The notes beneath the pieces were generated by a model that was not told where the DNA came from, ran no database searches, and worked only from the letters and a program-made list of their open reading frames with translations. Below, piece by piece: positions 36,233 to 44,553 of a DNA stretch of 64,000 bases. The stretch covers positions 3,348,001-3,412,000 of the forward strand of contig NZ_CP114289.2 in NCBI RefSeq assembly GCF_027111315.2. The letters are read 5' to 3'. Origin of the DNA: Flavobacterium limnophilum. GTDB lineage: Bacteria > Bacteroidota > Bacteroidia > Flavobacteriales > Flavobacteriaceae. Positions within the stretch are counted from its first letter, which is position 1; the number at the start of each line of letters is the position of its first letter. A program made the translations under genes and the position numbers.

Positions 36233-37437
36233 ACTCAAATTTTGACATTATAATTGTAGGTGGTGGTGCTGCTGGATTTTTTACGGCAATCAATATCGTG
36301 GAGAAAAATCCGAAGCTAAAAGTTGCGATTCTCGAACGCGGAAGCGAAGTATTATCAAAAGTTCGCGTTTCTGGCGGCGGAAGATGTAACGTGACCCACG
36401 CCTGTTTTGAACCCAACGAATTGGTGAAATTTTATCCTCGTGGCGAGAAAGAATTGCGCGGGCCTTTTCATCAATTTTGCTCTGGCGACACTGTGGAATG
36501 GTTCAGCAATCACGGCGTGGAACTCAAAACTGAAGAAGATGGCCGAATGTTTCCCGTTTCGAATTCGTCGCAAACCATCATTGATTGTTTTCTAAAAGCT
36601 ACTCAAAAGTTGGGAATTGCAGTTTTGACTGGACAAAGCGTACAATCCATTTTCAAAAAAGATAATCTTTGGAAAATTGAAACCCAAAGCGAAAATTACA
36701 TCACCGAAAAACTAATTCTCGCCACGGGAAGCAACCCGAAAATTTGGGAAATGTTGCAGACTTTTGGTCACGCCATCGTGAATCCCGTTCCTTCCTTGTT
36801 TACGTTTAATATCAAAGATTCGAGAATAAAAGAATTGCCGGGAGTTTCGGCAATCGTTTCGGTAAAAGTAAAAGACACCAAATTAACCTCAACCGGACCA
36901 TTATTAATCACACATTGGGGAATGAGCGGTCCAGCAATTTTGAAATTATCGGCTTGGGGTGCCCGAATTTTATTCGAAAAAAATTACCAATTTACCATTT
37001 TCGTCAATTGGCTAAATGACCTTGATGCTGATGATACCGAAAAAATCTTGAAAGAGTTAAAACAAAAACACGCCAAAAAAGCAGTTTCCAAAAAATCTCC
37101 TTTCGACTTTCCAAATCGATTATGGGAAAGTTTGGTTTTGGCTTCGAATATTACTGAAGAAACCAAATGGGCTGATTTATCCAAAATTCAATTGCAAAAC
37201 TTGGTCAGTCAATTGACGAATTCGAGTTTTCAAGTCAATGGAAAAAGTACGTTCAAGGAAGAATTCGTGACTGCCGGCGGAATTGATTTAAAAGAAATCA
37301 ACTTCAAGACTATGGAAAGCAAACTCCACGAAAACATTTATTTTGCTGGAGAAATAATTAACATTGATGCTATTACAGGTGGATTTAACTTCCAAAATGC
37401 TTGGACGAGTGGGTTTATTTTAGCTAATGCTATATAA
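36229..37437 (+). CDS. YhiN/HI0933-type NAD(P)/FAD-dependent oxidoreductase
   Basis: A 402-residue flavoprotein. The N-terminal FAD-binding motif IIVGGGAAGFFTAI is followed by VSGGGRCNVTHA, the hallmark of the HI0933/YhiN group, and the C-terminal second FAD region is GEIINIDAITGGFNFQNAWTSG. The reaction is not known for the family. The gene is intact here, but a decayed duplicate of its 3' end lies 2.9 kb downstream (40304-40407). Confidence 0.9.
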   Translation: MNSNFDIIIVGGGAAGFFTAINIVEKNPKLKVAILERGSEVLSKVRVSGGGRCNVTHACFEPNELVKFYPRGEKELRGPFHQFCSGDTVEWFSNHGVELKTEEDGRMFPVSNSSQTIIDCFLKATQKLGIAVLTGQSVQSIFKKDNLWKIETQSENYITEKLILATGSNPKIWEMLQTFGHAIVNPVPSLFTFNIKDSRIKELPGVSAIVSVKVKDTKLTSTGPLLITHWGMSGPAILKLSAWGARILFEKNYQFTIFVNWLNDLDADDTEKILKELKQKHAKKAVSKKSPFDFPNRLWESLVLASNITEETKWADLSKIQLQNLVSQLTNSSFQVNGKSTFKEEFVTAGGIDLKEINFKTMESKLHENIYFAGEIINIDAITGGFNFQNAWTSGFILANAI

Positions 37438-37514
37438 ATTATTTTGTGTATATTTGCTTACAATATACAAGTCTGTGTATTTATATAATTAAAACAATTA
37501 TCAAATAATTGAAA

Positions 37515-38594
37515 ATGAAAAACATTATTGGATTCGTAATTTTATTTTTTATAATAATGAGTTGTGAAAAGGACTCAGCCATCCCAATAATAAAAACCAA
37601 TCCAAATATTATATTATTAAAAACAGATGTAATCGATGCTGAGTATTCTAAAATAAAAGAGTCTCTGGTTTATATTTCATCTAACCCTTCAACTCTAAAT
37701 GTCTTTAATACCAATTCTGAAAAAACAGAAAGTATCCCTTTAAACTATCCTCCTACCTGTGTCTCTGTTGCTCAAGATGGAGAAACCGCTGTTGTAGGTC
37801 ATGACGGATATATTACTTATTTGAATTTAACAACAAAAACAATACTAAATTCTTACAGTATTTCTTGTGTCGCCCTAGATATTGTCATTGGCAACAATAA
37901 ATGGGCTTACGTTTTTCCAAAAGAAGGTCAATGGACCTACATCAGAAGTGTAAACATGAATTTGTCTTATGATAATGAGGCGAAAAGATCCATTTACAAT
38001 CAAATATATCAGGGTACTATAGGAAGATTACATCCATCCGGAAACTATATTTATACTGCAAATGGTTCGTCTCAATCTACAATTGAAAAATTTCATATTC
38101 AAAACGGCGATATTAATGACAAGTTTCAGTCTAGTTTTCAAGGAATTTATTCAAATAGTCCGAACATTTGGTTTTCCGAAGATGGCCGAAGGGTTTTCAC
38201 TGAAAAAAAATTAGTTTTAAAAACATCTGATATCAATAGTCTGGATATGTCATATAACGGTACAATTGACCCAAATACAAATTTTTTTATTAAATGGTTT
38301 GATTTTTCGACTACAAAAAACAGTTTCTATGTAATTGCATCTGAAGGAGACTATTCGTATCAAAAAATCTTCCCTCATATTTTTATATACAATGCTTCGA
38401 ATTTAGTGTTTATGGATAAATTAGAATTAGAAAAAACATTTATATCGGATAATAAAGGCGGAGGAACTAATTATGCATCCGAGCCTAATTTTGTATTCAG
38501 CAATTCATTAGGAAATTGTTTGTACACTATAACAAAAGCGGTGAGTCCAGACCTAATTAATCAATGGGCAATTCAAAAAATAGCCATTAATTGA
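37515..38594 (+). CDS. beta-propeller-like surface lipoprotein, short paralogue
   Basis: About 359 residues from the ATG at 37515 (a TTG two codons earlier is also possible). Lipoprotein signal with lipobox IMSC. The mature part has repeated short blade-like units: QDGETAVVGHDGYITYLNL, NKWAYVFPKEGQW and GRLHPSGNYIYTANG are all repeated nearly word for word in the next gene. This suggests a YVTN/NHL-like propeller that binds a partner or glycan, with no known function. The start of the next gene is 47 bases after the stop. Confidence 0.6.
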   Translation: MKNIIGFVILFFIIMSCEKDSAIPIIKTNPNIILLKTDVIDAEYSKIKESLVYISSNPSTLNVFNTNSEKTESIPLNYPPTCVSVAQDGETAVVGHDGYITYLNLTTKTILNSYSISCVALDIVIGNNKWAYVFPKEGQWTYIRSVNMNLSYDNEAKRSIYNQIYQGTIGRLHPSGNYIYTANGSSQSTIEKFHIQNGDINDKFQSSFQGIYSNSPNIWFSEDGRRVFTEKKLVLKTSDINSLDMSYNGTIDPNTNFFIKWFDFSTTKNSFYVIASEGDYSYQKIFPHIFIYNASNLVFMDKLELEKTFISDNKGGGTNYASEPNFVFSNSLGNCLYTITKAVSPDLINQWAIQKIAIN

Positions 38595-38641
38595 AATTTT
38601 TCAAGCCAATAAGACAAAACCTTTTTAACCAAAAAAATAAA

Positions 38642-40282
38642 ATGAAAAAAATTATTTACCTCGGAATATTATTAACTGCTTTTTTTAGCTGTACACCAGA
38701 CACTAATAATGAATCAGAATTAGTATTTTCAGATGACGTATTGACTTTTAATGCTAGTGAAACAAAATCCTTGTTCCTAACCACTAAACCTAAAACAGAC
38801 TGTGATTACCAAATCACTTCCAAACCTAGTTGGGTAACAATTGACCATGAATCTGGAAATCTTGACTTGAATAATAGTATCAGTGAAATTAAAATTTCCT
38901 CAAATTTCACGAACTTAAAACCTGGGATTTATGAAGGGAAATTACAATTCACGACAACATTAGGAAATAAGAGCGTTTTACTAAAGGGAGTTGTTGGCGA
39001 TAATTTACTTTACTCTTTTCCAAAAATATTGAATTTCTCTATTCTCGAAAACAGCATAAAATTTACAATTAAAAATGATGGTAACATTCCATTTTCATAT
39101 AACATTGAAAATACAAATACCAAAATAACCCTTTCATCAAACACAGGAGATGTTGCAATTGGAGGCCAGAAGGAAATAATCGTAACGATCAATAGAGATG
39201 GTTTGCCAAATGGAATATCCAATTTTAGTTTGAACTTAAACATCAATAATAAATCAGAAACAATAGCTGTCAATGTTGACAATTTTAAAGAGCAAAAATT
39301 AGCGGTAAGTGGAGATGTAATGGATGCGGAGTATTCGAAAGTCAAAAACCAACTTGTTTTCGTCTCGGCCAATCCTTCAAAAGTAACCATTTTTAACCCC
39401 AGCACTTCAAGTATTGAAAATATACCTTTATTGTACACGCCAACTTGTATTTCTATTTCACAAGATGGAGAAACTGCTGTAGTTGGACATGATGGACACA
39501 TCACTTACGTGAATTTAAAAACGAAATCAATCATAAAAACATATGGTGCCTCCTGCTACGCTCTTGATATCGTATTGGGAAACAATAAATGGGCTTATGT
39601 TTTTCCAAAAGAAAATCAATGGACTACTATAAGATGTATTAATATGAATTTATCAACCGACAACGAATCAAATAGTACAGGAAGTTCCATATACGCTGGA
39701 ACAAAAGGGAGATTGCATCCGTCAGGAAAATTTATTTATGGAGCAGATAATGGATTGTCTCCTTCTGATATTGAAAAATATGACATTCAAAATGGAGTAG
39801 CAAATATGCTTTATGATTCTCCATATCATGGTGATTATCCAATGACAGGAAATTTATGGTTTACAGAAGATGGTAACAGAATTTTTACAAGAGGGAAAAC
39901 GGTCTTGAAAACATCAGAAATCAAGACTACAGACATGATTTATAATGGCACTATAAATACCGATTCAAATTTAAGAATAGAATGGCTTGATCATTCAGCG
40001 GTTAAGAACAACTTATTTGTAATCTTAAATACCGGAGATATTTGGACCGTAACAAGATCGTCATATATTTATACCTATAATTCTACAAACCTAAGTTTTA
40101 TTAATAAATTGGAATTAGAAAAATATCAAGTTCCAAACACCACAGGCGGATTCACCTATTACGATGCAGAGCCATATTTTGTTTTTAGTAATTCGACTGG
40201 AAATAGCATACTTGTCTTGACAAAAGCAAAGGGATCTGGTTTGGTGAATGAATGGGCTATACAAAAAATTGCCGTTGATTAA
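38642..40282 (+). CDS. beta-propeller-like surface lipoprotein with N-terminal BACON-like domains, long paralogue
   Basis: About 546 residues from the ATG at 38642, which begins a clean lipoprotein signal (lipobox FFSC); an upstream ATG at 38591 would put charged residues before it. An N-terminal BACON-like domain (about 30-115, with PSWVTIDHESGNLDL) and a second Ig-like domain (about 120-215) precede a propeller (about 220-546) strongly similar to the whole mature part of the preceding protein. BACON domains are associated with glycan or mucin contact in Bacteroidota. No enzyme motif is visible. Confidence 0.62.
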   Translation: MKKIIYLGILLTAFFSCTPDTNNESELVFSDDVLTFNASETKSLFLTTKPKTDCDYQITSKPSWVTIDHESGNLDLNNSISEIKISSNFTNLKPGIYEGKLQFTTTLGNKSVLLKGVVGDNLLYSFPKILNFSILENSIKFTIKNDGNIPFSYNIENTNTKITLSSNTGDVAIGGQKEIIVTINRDGLPNGISNFSLNLNINNKSETIAVNVDNFKEQKLAVSGDVMDAEYSKVKNQLVFVSANPSKVTIFNPSTSSIENIPLLYTPTCISISQDGETAVVGHDGHITYVNLKTKSIIKTYGASCYALDIVLGNNKWAYVFPKENQWTTIRCINMNLSTDNESNSTGSSIYAGTKGRLHPSGKFIYGADNGLSPSDIEKYDIQNGVANMLYDSPYHGDYPMTGNLWFTEDGNRIFTRGKTVLKTSEIKTTDMIYNGTINTDSNLRIEWLDHSAVKNNLFVILNTGDIWTVTRSSYIYTYNSTNLSFINKLELEKYQVPNTTGGFTYYDAEPYFVFSNSTGNSILVLTKAKGSGLVNEWAIQKIAVD

Positions 40283-40303
40283 TTGATTATGAAAATTAGT
40301 TAA

Positions 40304-40407
40304 AATTCACGAAGAAATAAAATGGACAGATTTAGCTAAAATGCAACAAAGAATTTAACTTTCAAAAAAACTTGGACAACAGGTTTGTTTTGGCGAGTAA
40401 TTTTTAA
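40304..40407 (+). pseudogene. decayed 3' end of a yhiN-like gene
   Basis: The DNA encodes EEIKWTDLAKMQ (from 40311), matching EETKWADLSKIQ in the intact gene. After an internal deletion of roughly 150 bases it continues with FNFQKTWTTG against FNFQNAWTSG, then, one frame over, FVLASNF-stop against FILANAI-stop. The stop (40405-40407) is homologous to the end of the intact gene, and a good terminator follows directly. The sequence differs enough from the intact copy to be an older or different allele, now carrying a deletion and a frameshift. Confidence 0.75.
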
Positions 40408-40412
40408 CAATT

Positions 40413-40450
40413 AACCCAGTCAGGATTTAAAACCCTGACTGGGTTTTTTA
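40413..40450. terminator. bidirectional terminator between the yhiN relic and tspO
   Basis: AACCCAGTCAGG paired with CCTGACTGGGTT, followed by T6. It directly follows the stop of the yhiN relic and probably was the native yhiN terminator. Confidence 0.88.
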
Positions 40451-40453
40451 AAA

Positions 40454-40930
40454 CTACTTATTCAACCACCAAATGCTGGCATTCAAAACCGTTGCAAAAC
40501 TTACCCAAAGCAAATACGGAATAAACAAATAACCCGCTATTTTATTGATTTTAGAAAACTTCAAATAAGTTTCATAAATCATCAACCAGAGTATAATTAT
40601 TTCCAAACCCGCCAACATTGGGTTTTTCAATCCAAAAAACAAAAACGACCACAAGGCATTTAATCCTAATTGAACGGCAAAGAAAATTAAGGCATTTTTG
40701 ACCAGTTCTTTTTCTTGCTCCATTCGATTCCAAACCAATCCTGCGGCAACTCCCATCATTATATAAAGCGCACTCCAAACGGGTGCAAAAATCCAATTAG
40801 GCGGATTAAAACTAGGCTTTACCAAGGTCGGATACCAAGTCGTTATTGCCGAACGAGTGACCATTCCGGAGAAATACCCAACCACCAAACAGGTAACCAC
40901 TACAACTAGAATTCTGGAAATTTTGTTCAT
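40454..40930 (-). CDS. tspO: TspO/MBR family tryptophan-rich sensory protein
   Basis: A 158-residue membrane protein with five predicted helices. The family features are present: GYFSGMVTRSAITTWYPTLVK, PSFNPPNWIFAPVWSALY with the conserved proline and tryptophans, and repeated Trp later (LNALWSFLFFG). TspO binds porphyrins and related ligands and modulates stress responses. The gene is monocistronic, convergent with the upstream genes and divergent from mvaD. Confidence 0.93.
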   Translation of the reverse strand: MNKISRILVVVVTCLVVGYFSGMVTRSAITTWYPTLVKPSFNPPNWIFAPVWSALYIMMGVAAGLVWNRMEQEKELVKNALIFFAVQLGLNALWSFLFFGLKNPMLAGLEIIILWLMIYETYLKFSKINKIAGYLFIPYLLWVSFATVLNASIWWLNK

Positions 40931-40972
40931 CTTTTATTTTTTTTCAAAATTAATCAAAACTTTTAAACGATT

Positions 40973-40996
40973 AAACCTTTAAACCTTTAAACCTTT
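40973..40996. repeat. three tandem AAACCTTT units in the mvaD promoter region
   Basis: Three perfect 8-base units, flanked on both sides by TAAACGAT or TTAAACGAT. They end 14 bases before the -7 box at 41011-41018, so they occupy the expected -33 region. Confidence 0.85.
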
Positions 40997-41010
40997 AAAC
41001 GATAAAAAAG

Positions 41011-41018
41011 TATCTTTG
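41011..41018 (+). promoter_or_regulatory. Bacteroidota -7 box for the mevalonate operon
   Basis: TATCTTTG, 18 bases before the mvaD ATG, matches TAnnTTTG. The position gives a short leader, usual in Flavobacterium. Confidence 0.55.
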
Positions 41019-41035
41019 CCCAAATTTTATAATTG

Positions 41036-42118
41036 ATGTTTTCAGCAAACGATTTTATTCCGTCTCCTTACACTCATTCTTTGGAAACCGGAAAATTCCA
41101 ATGGAGTTCTCCCAGCAACATTGCCTTGGTGAAGTATTGGGGCAAAAAAGACAAGCAAATTCCAGCCAATCCTTCGGTGAGTTTCACTTTGAATAATTGC
41201 AAGACGATTACAAAATTGGCTTTCGCCCAAAAGCAAAACCAAGATACATTTTCTTTCGACCTGCTTTTTGAAGGAAAACCGAAAGAAGATTTCAAACCCA
41301 AAATCCAGCAGTTTTTCGAAAGAGTTTTGGTTTATTTGCCATTTTTGAAAGACTATCATTTTACCATTGATACAGAAAACACATTTCCACACAGTTCAGG
41401 AATCGCTTCATCGGCTTCGGGAATGGCGGCTTTGGCGATGAACTTGATGAGTTTGGAAAAAGCTTTAAACCCGGAAATGAGCGAGAAATACTTTTACCAA
41501 AAAGCTTCTTTTTTGGCACGTTTGGGTTCGGGAAGTGCCTGCCGAAGCGTAAAAGGAAAACTGGTCGTTTGGGGAAATCACAAAAACATTCAAGGAAGCT
41601 CCGATTTGTTTGGAGTGGAATTTCCGAATGCCGTACACGAGAATTTTCAGAATTTTCAAGACACCATTTTGTTGGTTGACAAAGGCGAAAAACAAGTTTC
41701 GAGTTCCGTGGGTCATAATTTAATGAACGGACATCCTTTTGCCGAAAGGCGATTTGAACAAGCTCACGAAAACCTGGACAAATTAATCCACGTTTTCGAA
41801 AGCGGAAATTTGGAGGAATTCATTACCATTGTCGAAAGCGAAGCCTTGACTTTGCACTCGATGATGATGACTTCGATTCCGTATTTTATTTTAATGAAAC
41901 CAAATACATTACAAATCATCAATGCGATTTGGAAGTTCCGAAACGAAACCAAAATTCCGGTTTGTTTTACATTAGATGCGGGTGCCAACGTTCACGTTTT
42001 ATACCCAGAAAATGTAAAAGAAACTGTTTTGCAATTTATTAAGGACGAATTAGTTGGCTGTTGTCAAAATGGTCAGTACCTTTGTGACCACATTGGAATG
42101 GGGTCGATTGAAAACTAA
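41036..42118 (+). CDS. mvaD: diphosphomevalonate decarboxylase
   Basis: A 360-residue GHMP-fold enzyme of the mevalonate pathway, turning mevalonate-5-diphosphate into isopentenyl diphosphate. The start SSPSNIALVKYWGKKDKQIPANPSVS is diagnostic; the GHMP ATP loop is FPHSSGIASSASGMAAL; SGSACRS and the late LDAGANVHVLY are conserved. The ATG at 41036 is chosen over the TTG one codon earlier. First gene of an operon with, in order, an antitoxin, a toxin, a GHMP kinase and a prenyltransferase. Confidence 0.95.
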   Translation: MFSANDFIPSPYTHSLETGKFQWSSPSNIALVKYWGKKDKQIPANPSVSFTLNNCKTITKLAFAQKQNQDTFSFDLLFEGKPKEDFKPKIQQFFERVLVYLPFLKDYHFTIDTENTFPHSSGIASSASGMAALAMNLMSLEKALNPEMSEKYFYQKASFLARLGSGSACRSVKGKLVVWGNHKNIQGSSDLFGVEFPNAVHENFQNFQDTILLVDKGEKQVSSSVGHNLMNGHPFAERRFEQAHENLDKLIHVFESGNLEEFITIVESEALTLHSMMMTSIPYFILMKPNTLQIINAIWKFRNETKIPVCFTLDAGANVHVLYPENVKETVLQFIKDELVGCCQNGQYLCDHIGMGSIEN

Positions 42119-42147
42119 AAACGTTTAATTTTTAATTTGATACACAA

Positions 42148-42366
42148 ATGAACATTGAATTGGAAAAATCAAAATTGATGAAGTTGTTGGAAGAAACCAA
42201 CGATGAGTCGATTATTGCATCCATCAAAAAAATATTCACAGCCAAGAAAAAAGATTTTTGGGATGAATTGACGGAGGAGCAACAAGATATTTTAAACGAA
42301 TCATTGGAGCAATATGAAAGAGGTGAATATACATCATTTGATGAGTTTATAAAACCACACCTTTAG
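42148..42366 (+). CDS. antitoxin-like protein (addiction module component family)
   Basis: A 72-residue acidic protein: an N-terminal helix (LEKSKLMKLLEETNDESIIASI) and a C-terminal part with FWDELTEEQQDILNESLEQY and YTSFDEFIKPHL, the typical tail of RelB/ParD-associated addiction components found ahead of RelE/ParE toxins in Bacteroidota. It lies 29 bases after mvaD and 2 bases before the toxin start, so the pair is translationally linked and sits inside the isoprenoid operon. Confidence 0.8.
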   Translation: MNIELEKSKLMKLLEETNDESIIASIKKIFTAKKKDFWDELTEEQQDILNESLEQYERGEYTSFDEFIKPHL

Positions 42367-42368
42367 AA

Positions 42369-42671
42369 ATGAAAAGAGAAGTCGTAATTACTCCTCGAGC
42401 CAAAATTGAAATTCAAAATGTTTTTGATTATTTGGAATCTAAATGGAATGAAAAAACAAAAAAGCAGTTTTCAAACAAGATCAAGTCAATTATAAATTTA
42501 ATCGGTGAAAATCCGGAATTATTTCCAGTTTCGAATGTAAATAGAAAGATTAGAAAAGCCGTAATTAATAAACAATCGACTTTGTTTTATCATTTCGACA
42601 GCAAACACATTATTGTACTTTCTGTTTTCGATACCAGACAAAACCCAACAAAAATCAACAAAATAAAATAA
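42369..42671 (+). CDS. type II toxin of the RelE/ParE superfamily
   Basis: A 100-residue basic protein with the ParE/RelE fold pattern: ITPRAKIEIQNVFDYLESKWNE at the start, then helices, then RKAVINKQSTLFYHFDSKHIIVLSVFDTRQNP, in which the Arg and the DTRQNP tail are typical of ParE-type toxins. ParE members poison gyrase, RelE members cut mRNA on the ribosome; the sequence here looks nearer ParE but I cannot decide. It is followed 13 bases later by the GHMP kinase gene. Confidence 0.85.
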   Translation: MKREVVITPRAKIEIQNVFDYLESKWNEKTKKQFSNKIKSIINLIGENPELFPVSNVNRKIRKAVINKQSTLFYHFDSKHIIVLSVFDTRQNPTKINKIK

Positions 42672-42684
42672 GTTCAACACCTAT

Positions 42685-43623
42685 ATGAAAGGACCTTTAT
42701 TTTACTCAAAAATATTACTCTTTGGAGAATACGGAATTATTCGTGACTCGAAAGGTTTGTCTATTCCTTACAATTTTTACAATGGCGCACTGAAGAGAGA
42801 AGAAAATCCATCAGCCGAAGCCATAAAATCCAACGGTCATTTGAAACGTTTTGTTTCTTATTTGGAGAACTTGCAAAGTGAGCAACCCGAATTGGTCACT
42901 TTCGATTTGGTTACCCTAAAAAATGATGTCGAAACTGGAATGTACTTTGATTCTAGCATACCACAAGGTTACGGCGTGGGAAGTAGTGGTGCTTTGGTTG
43001 CTGCTATTTACGACAAATATGCCCAAAATAAAATTACCGTTCTCGAGAATCTAACTCGTGAAAAACTATTGCAACTCAAAACTATTTTCTCCCAAATGGA
43101 GTCTTTTTTCCACGGAAAAAGTTCTGGTTTGGATCCTTTGAACAGCTATTTGAGCATCCCTATTTTAATCAATTCCAAAGACAATATCGAGGCAACCGGA
43201 ATTCCAACCCAAAGTTTGGAAGGGAACGGTGCCGTGTTTTTGATAGATTCAGGAATTGTGGGCGAAACTGCTCCAATGGTCAATATTTTTATGGAGAACT
43301 TGAAAGATCAAGGTTTTCGAAAAATGTTGAAATCGCAATTTATAAAACACACCGATGCTTGTGTCGAAAACTTCCTTGGTGGCGACATGAAATCCTTGTT
43401 TGAAAACACCAAAAAATTGTCGAAAGTCGTTTTGAACAACTTCAAACCGATGATTCCGGAACAATTTCACGGCATTTGGCAAGAAGGAATTGACTCCAAC
43501 GATTATTACCTAAAACTTTGCGGATCAGGTGGTGGTGGTTATATTTTAGGCTTTACCCAAGATCTAAAAAAAGCAAAATTAGCACTGAAAGATTATAAAT
43601 TAGAAGTCGTTTACCAATTCTAA
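42685..43623 (+). CDS. GYDIA family GHMP kinase (mevalonate-pathway kinase)
   Basis: A 312-residue GHMP kinase. The N-terminal SKILLFGEYGIIRDSKGLSIPY and the ATP-binding loop PQGYGVGSSGALVAAIYDKYA are both clear; the C-terminal CGSGGGGYILGF is the third GHMP motif. Members of this Bacteroidota group are placed in the mevalonate pathway, phosphorylating mevalonate or phosphomevalonate. Its place in an operon with mvaD and a prenyltransferase agrees. Which of the two phosphorylations it catalyses is not decided by the sequence. Confidence 0.88.
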   Translation: MKGPLFYSKILLFGEYGIIRDSKGLSIPYNFYNGALKREENPSAEAIKSNGHLKRFVSYLENLQSEQPELVTFDLVTLKNDVETGMYFDSSIPQGYGVGSSGALVAAIYDKYAQNKITVLENLTREKLLQLKTIFSQMESFFHGKSSGLDPLNSYLSIPILINSKDNIEATGIPTQSLEGNGAVFLIDSGIVGETAPMVNIFMENLKDQGFRKMLKSQFIKHTDACVENFLGGDMKSLFENTKKLSKVVLNNFKPMIPEQFHGIWQEGIDSNDYYLKLCGSGGGGYILGFTQDLKKAKLALKDYKLEVVYQF

Positions 43624-43626
43624 AAA

Positions 43627-44547
43627 ATGCTGAGCAGAAAGCACAAACTTTTAGCCCTGAAATTCATCAGTTTGTTCTCTGTGGTTAGAGGTTACAACAT
43701 TCCGATAATCGTTTTGGCGCAATATCTTTCGGCGATTTTCATCCTCGCTCCCGAAAAAAGAGCCCTATCCATCCTACTCGATTTCGACTTGTTTATCATC
43801 GTTTTTGTTTCCTCGTTGACTATTGCTTCTGGATATATTATCAACAATTTTTACGACAGCAAGAAAGATTTAATCAATCGTCCCAACAAGTCGATGCTTG
43901 ACCGATTGGTCAGCCAGAAAACAAAGCTTTATGTTTATTTTACACTGAATTTCATTGTAGCCTTATTGGCCATTATTGTTTCTTGGCGTGCATTTCTATA
44001 TTTTTCGGTTTATATTTTCTTGATTTGGTATTATTCGCATCGCATCAAAAAATACCCTATAATCGGGAATTTAACAGCCGCACTTTTGGCAGTTTTGCCT
44101 TTTTTTGCCATTCTTTTGTATTATAAAAATTTCTACGAAGTCATTTTTGGTCACGCAATATTCCTCTTTTTACTGCTTTTAATTCGCGAAATGATAAAAG
44201 ACTTGGAAAACATCAAAGGCGATTTGGCCAACGATTACAAAACCATTCCTATCGTTTACGGCGAAGAAATTTCGAAAAAAATAATTACTTTTTTAACCAT
44301 CTCGACTGTAATTCCAGTCTATGTTTTAATCGAAATTTTCGACGTGGGCTACATGGACATCTATTTTTATTCCTGCCTCATCATTTTGATTTTTTTCTTG
44401 CTTTATTTATGGAAATCCAACACCAAAGAGCAATATGTATTACTCCACAATGTCTTGAAATTCCTGATTGTGGCGGGAGTTTTCTGCATTGTTCTCATCA
44501 ATCCAAGCGTGTTGTGGCATGGCGAAAAATTGTTGCGGTCTTTTTAA
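43627..44547 (+). CDS. UbiA family prenyltransferase, annotated class geranylgeranylglycerol-phosphate geranylgeranyltransferase
   Basis: A 306-residue integral membrane protein with eight to nine predicted helices. The first Asp-rich motif reads NNFYDSKKDLINRPNK, equivalent to NDxxDxxxD; the second is REMIKDLENIKGDLANDYKTIP. UbiA enzymes attach prenyl chains to aromatic or glycerol-phosphate acceptors. It starts 3 bases after the mevalonate-pathway kinase. Acceptor unknown: by motif it is closest to the archaeal DGGGP-synthase-like group, but flavobacteria are not known to make archaeal lipids. Confidence 0.82.
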   Translation: MLSRKHKLLALKFISLFSVVRGYNIPIIVLAQYLSAIFILAPEKRALSILLDFDLFIIVFVSSLTIASGYIINNFYDSKKDLINRPNKSMLDRLVSQKTKLYVYFTLNFIVALLAIIVSWRAFLYFSVYIFLIWYYSHRIKKYPIIGNLTAALLAVLPFFAILLYYKNFYEVIFGHAIFLFLLLLIREMIKDLENIKGDLANDYKTIPIVYGEEISKKIITFLTISTVIPVYVLIEIFDVGYMDIYFYSCLIILIFFLLYLWKSNTKEQYVLLHNVLKFLIVAGVFCIVLINPSVLWHGEKLLRSF

Positions 44548-44553
44548 TTTTTC

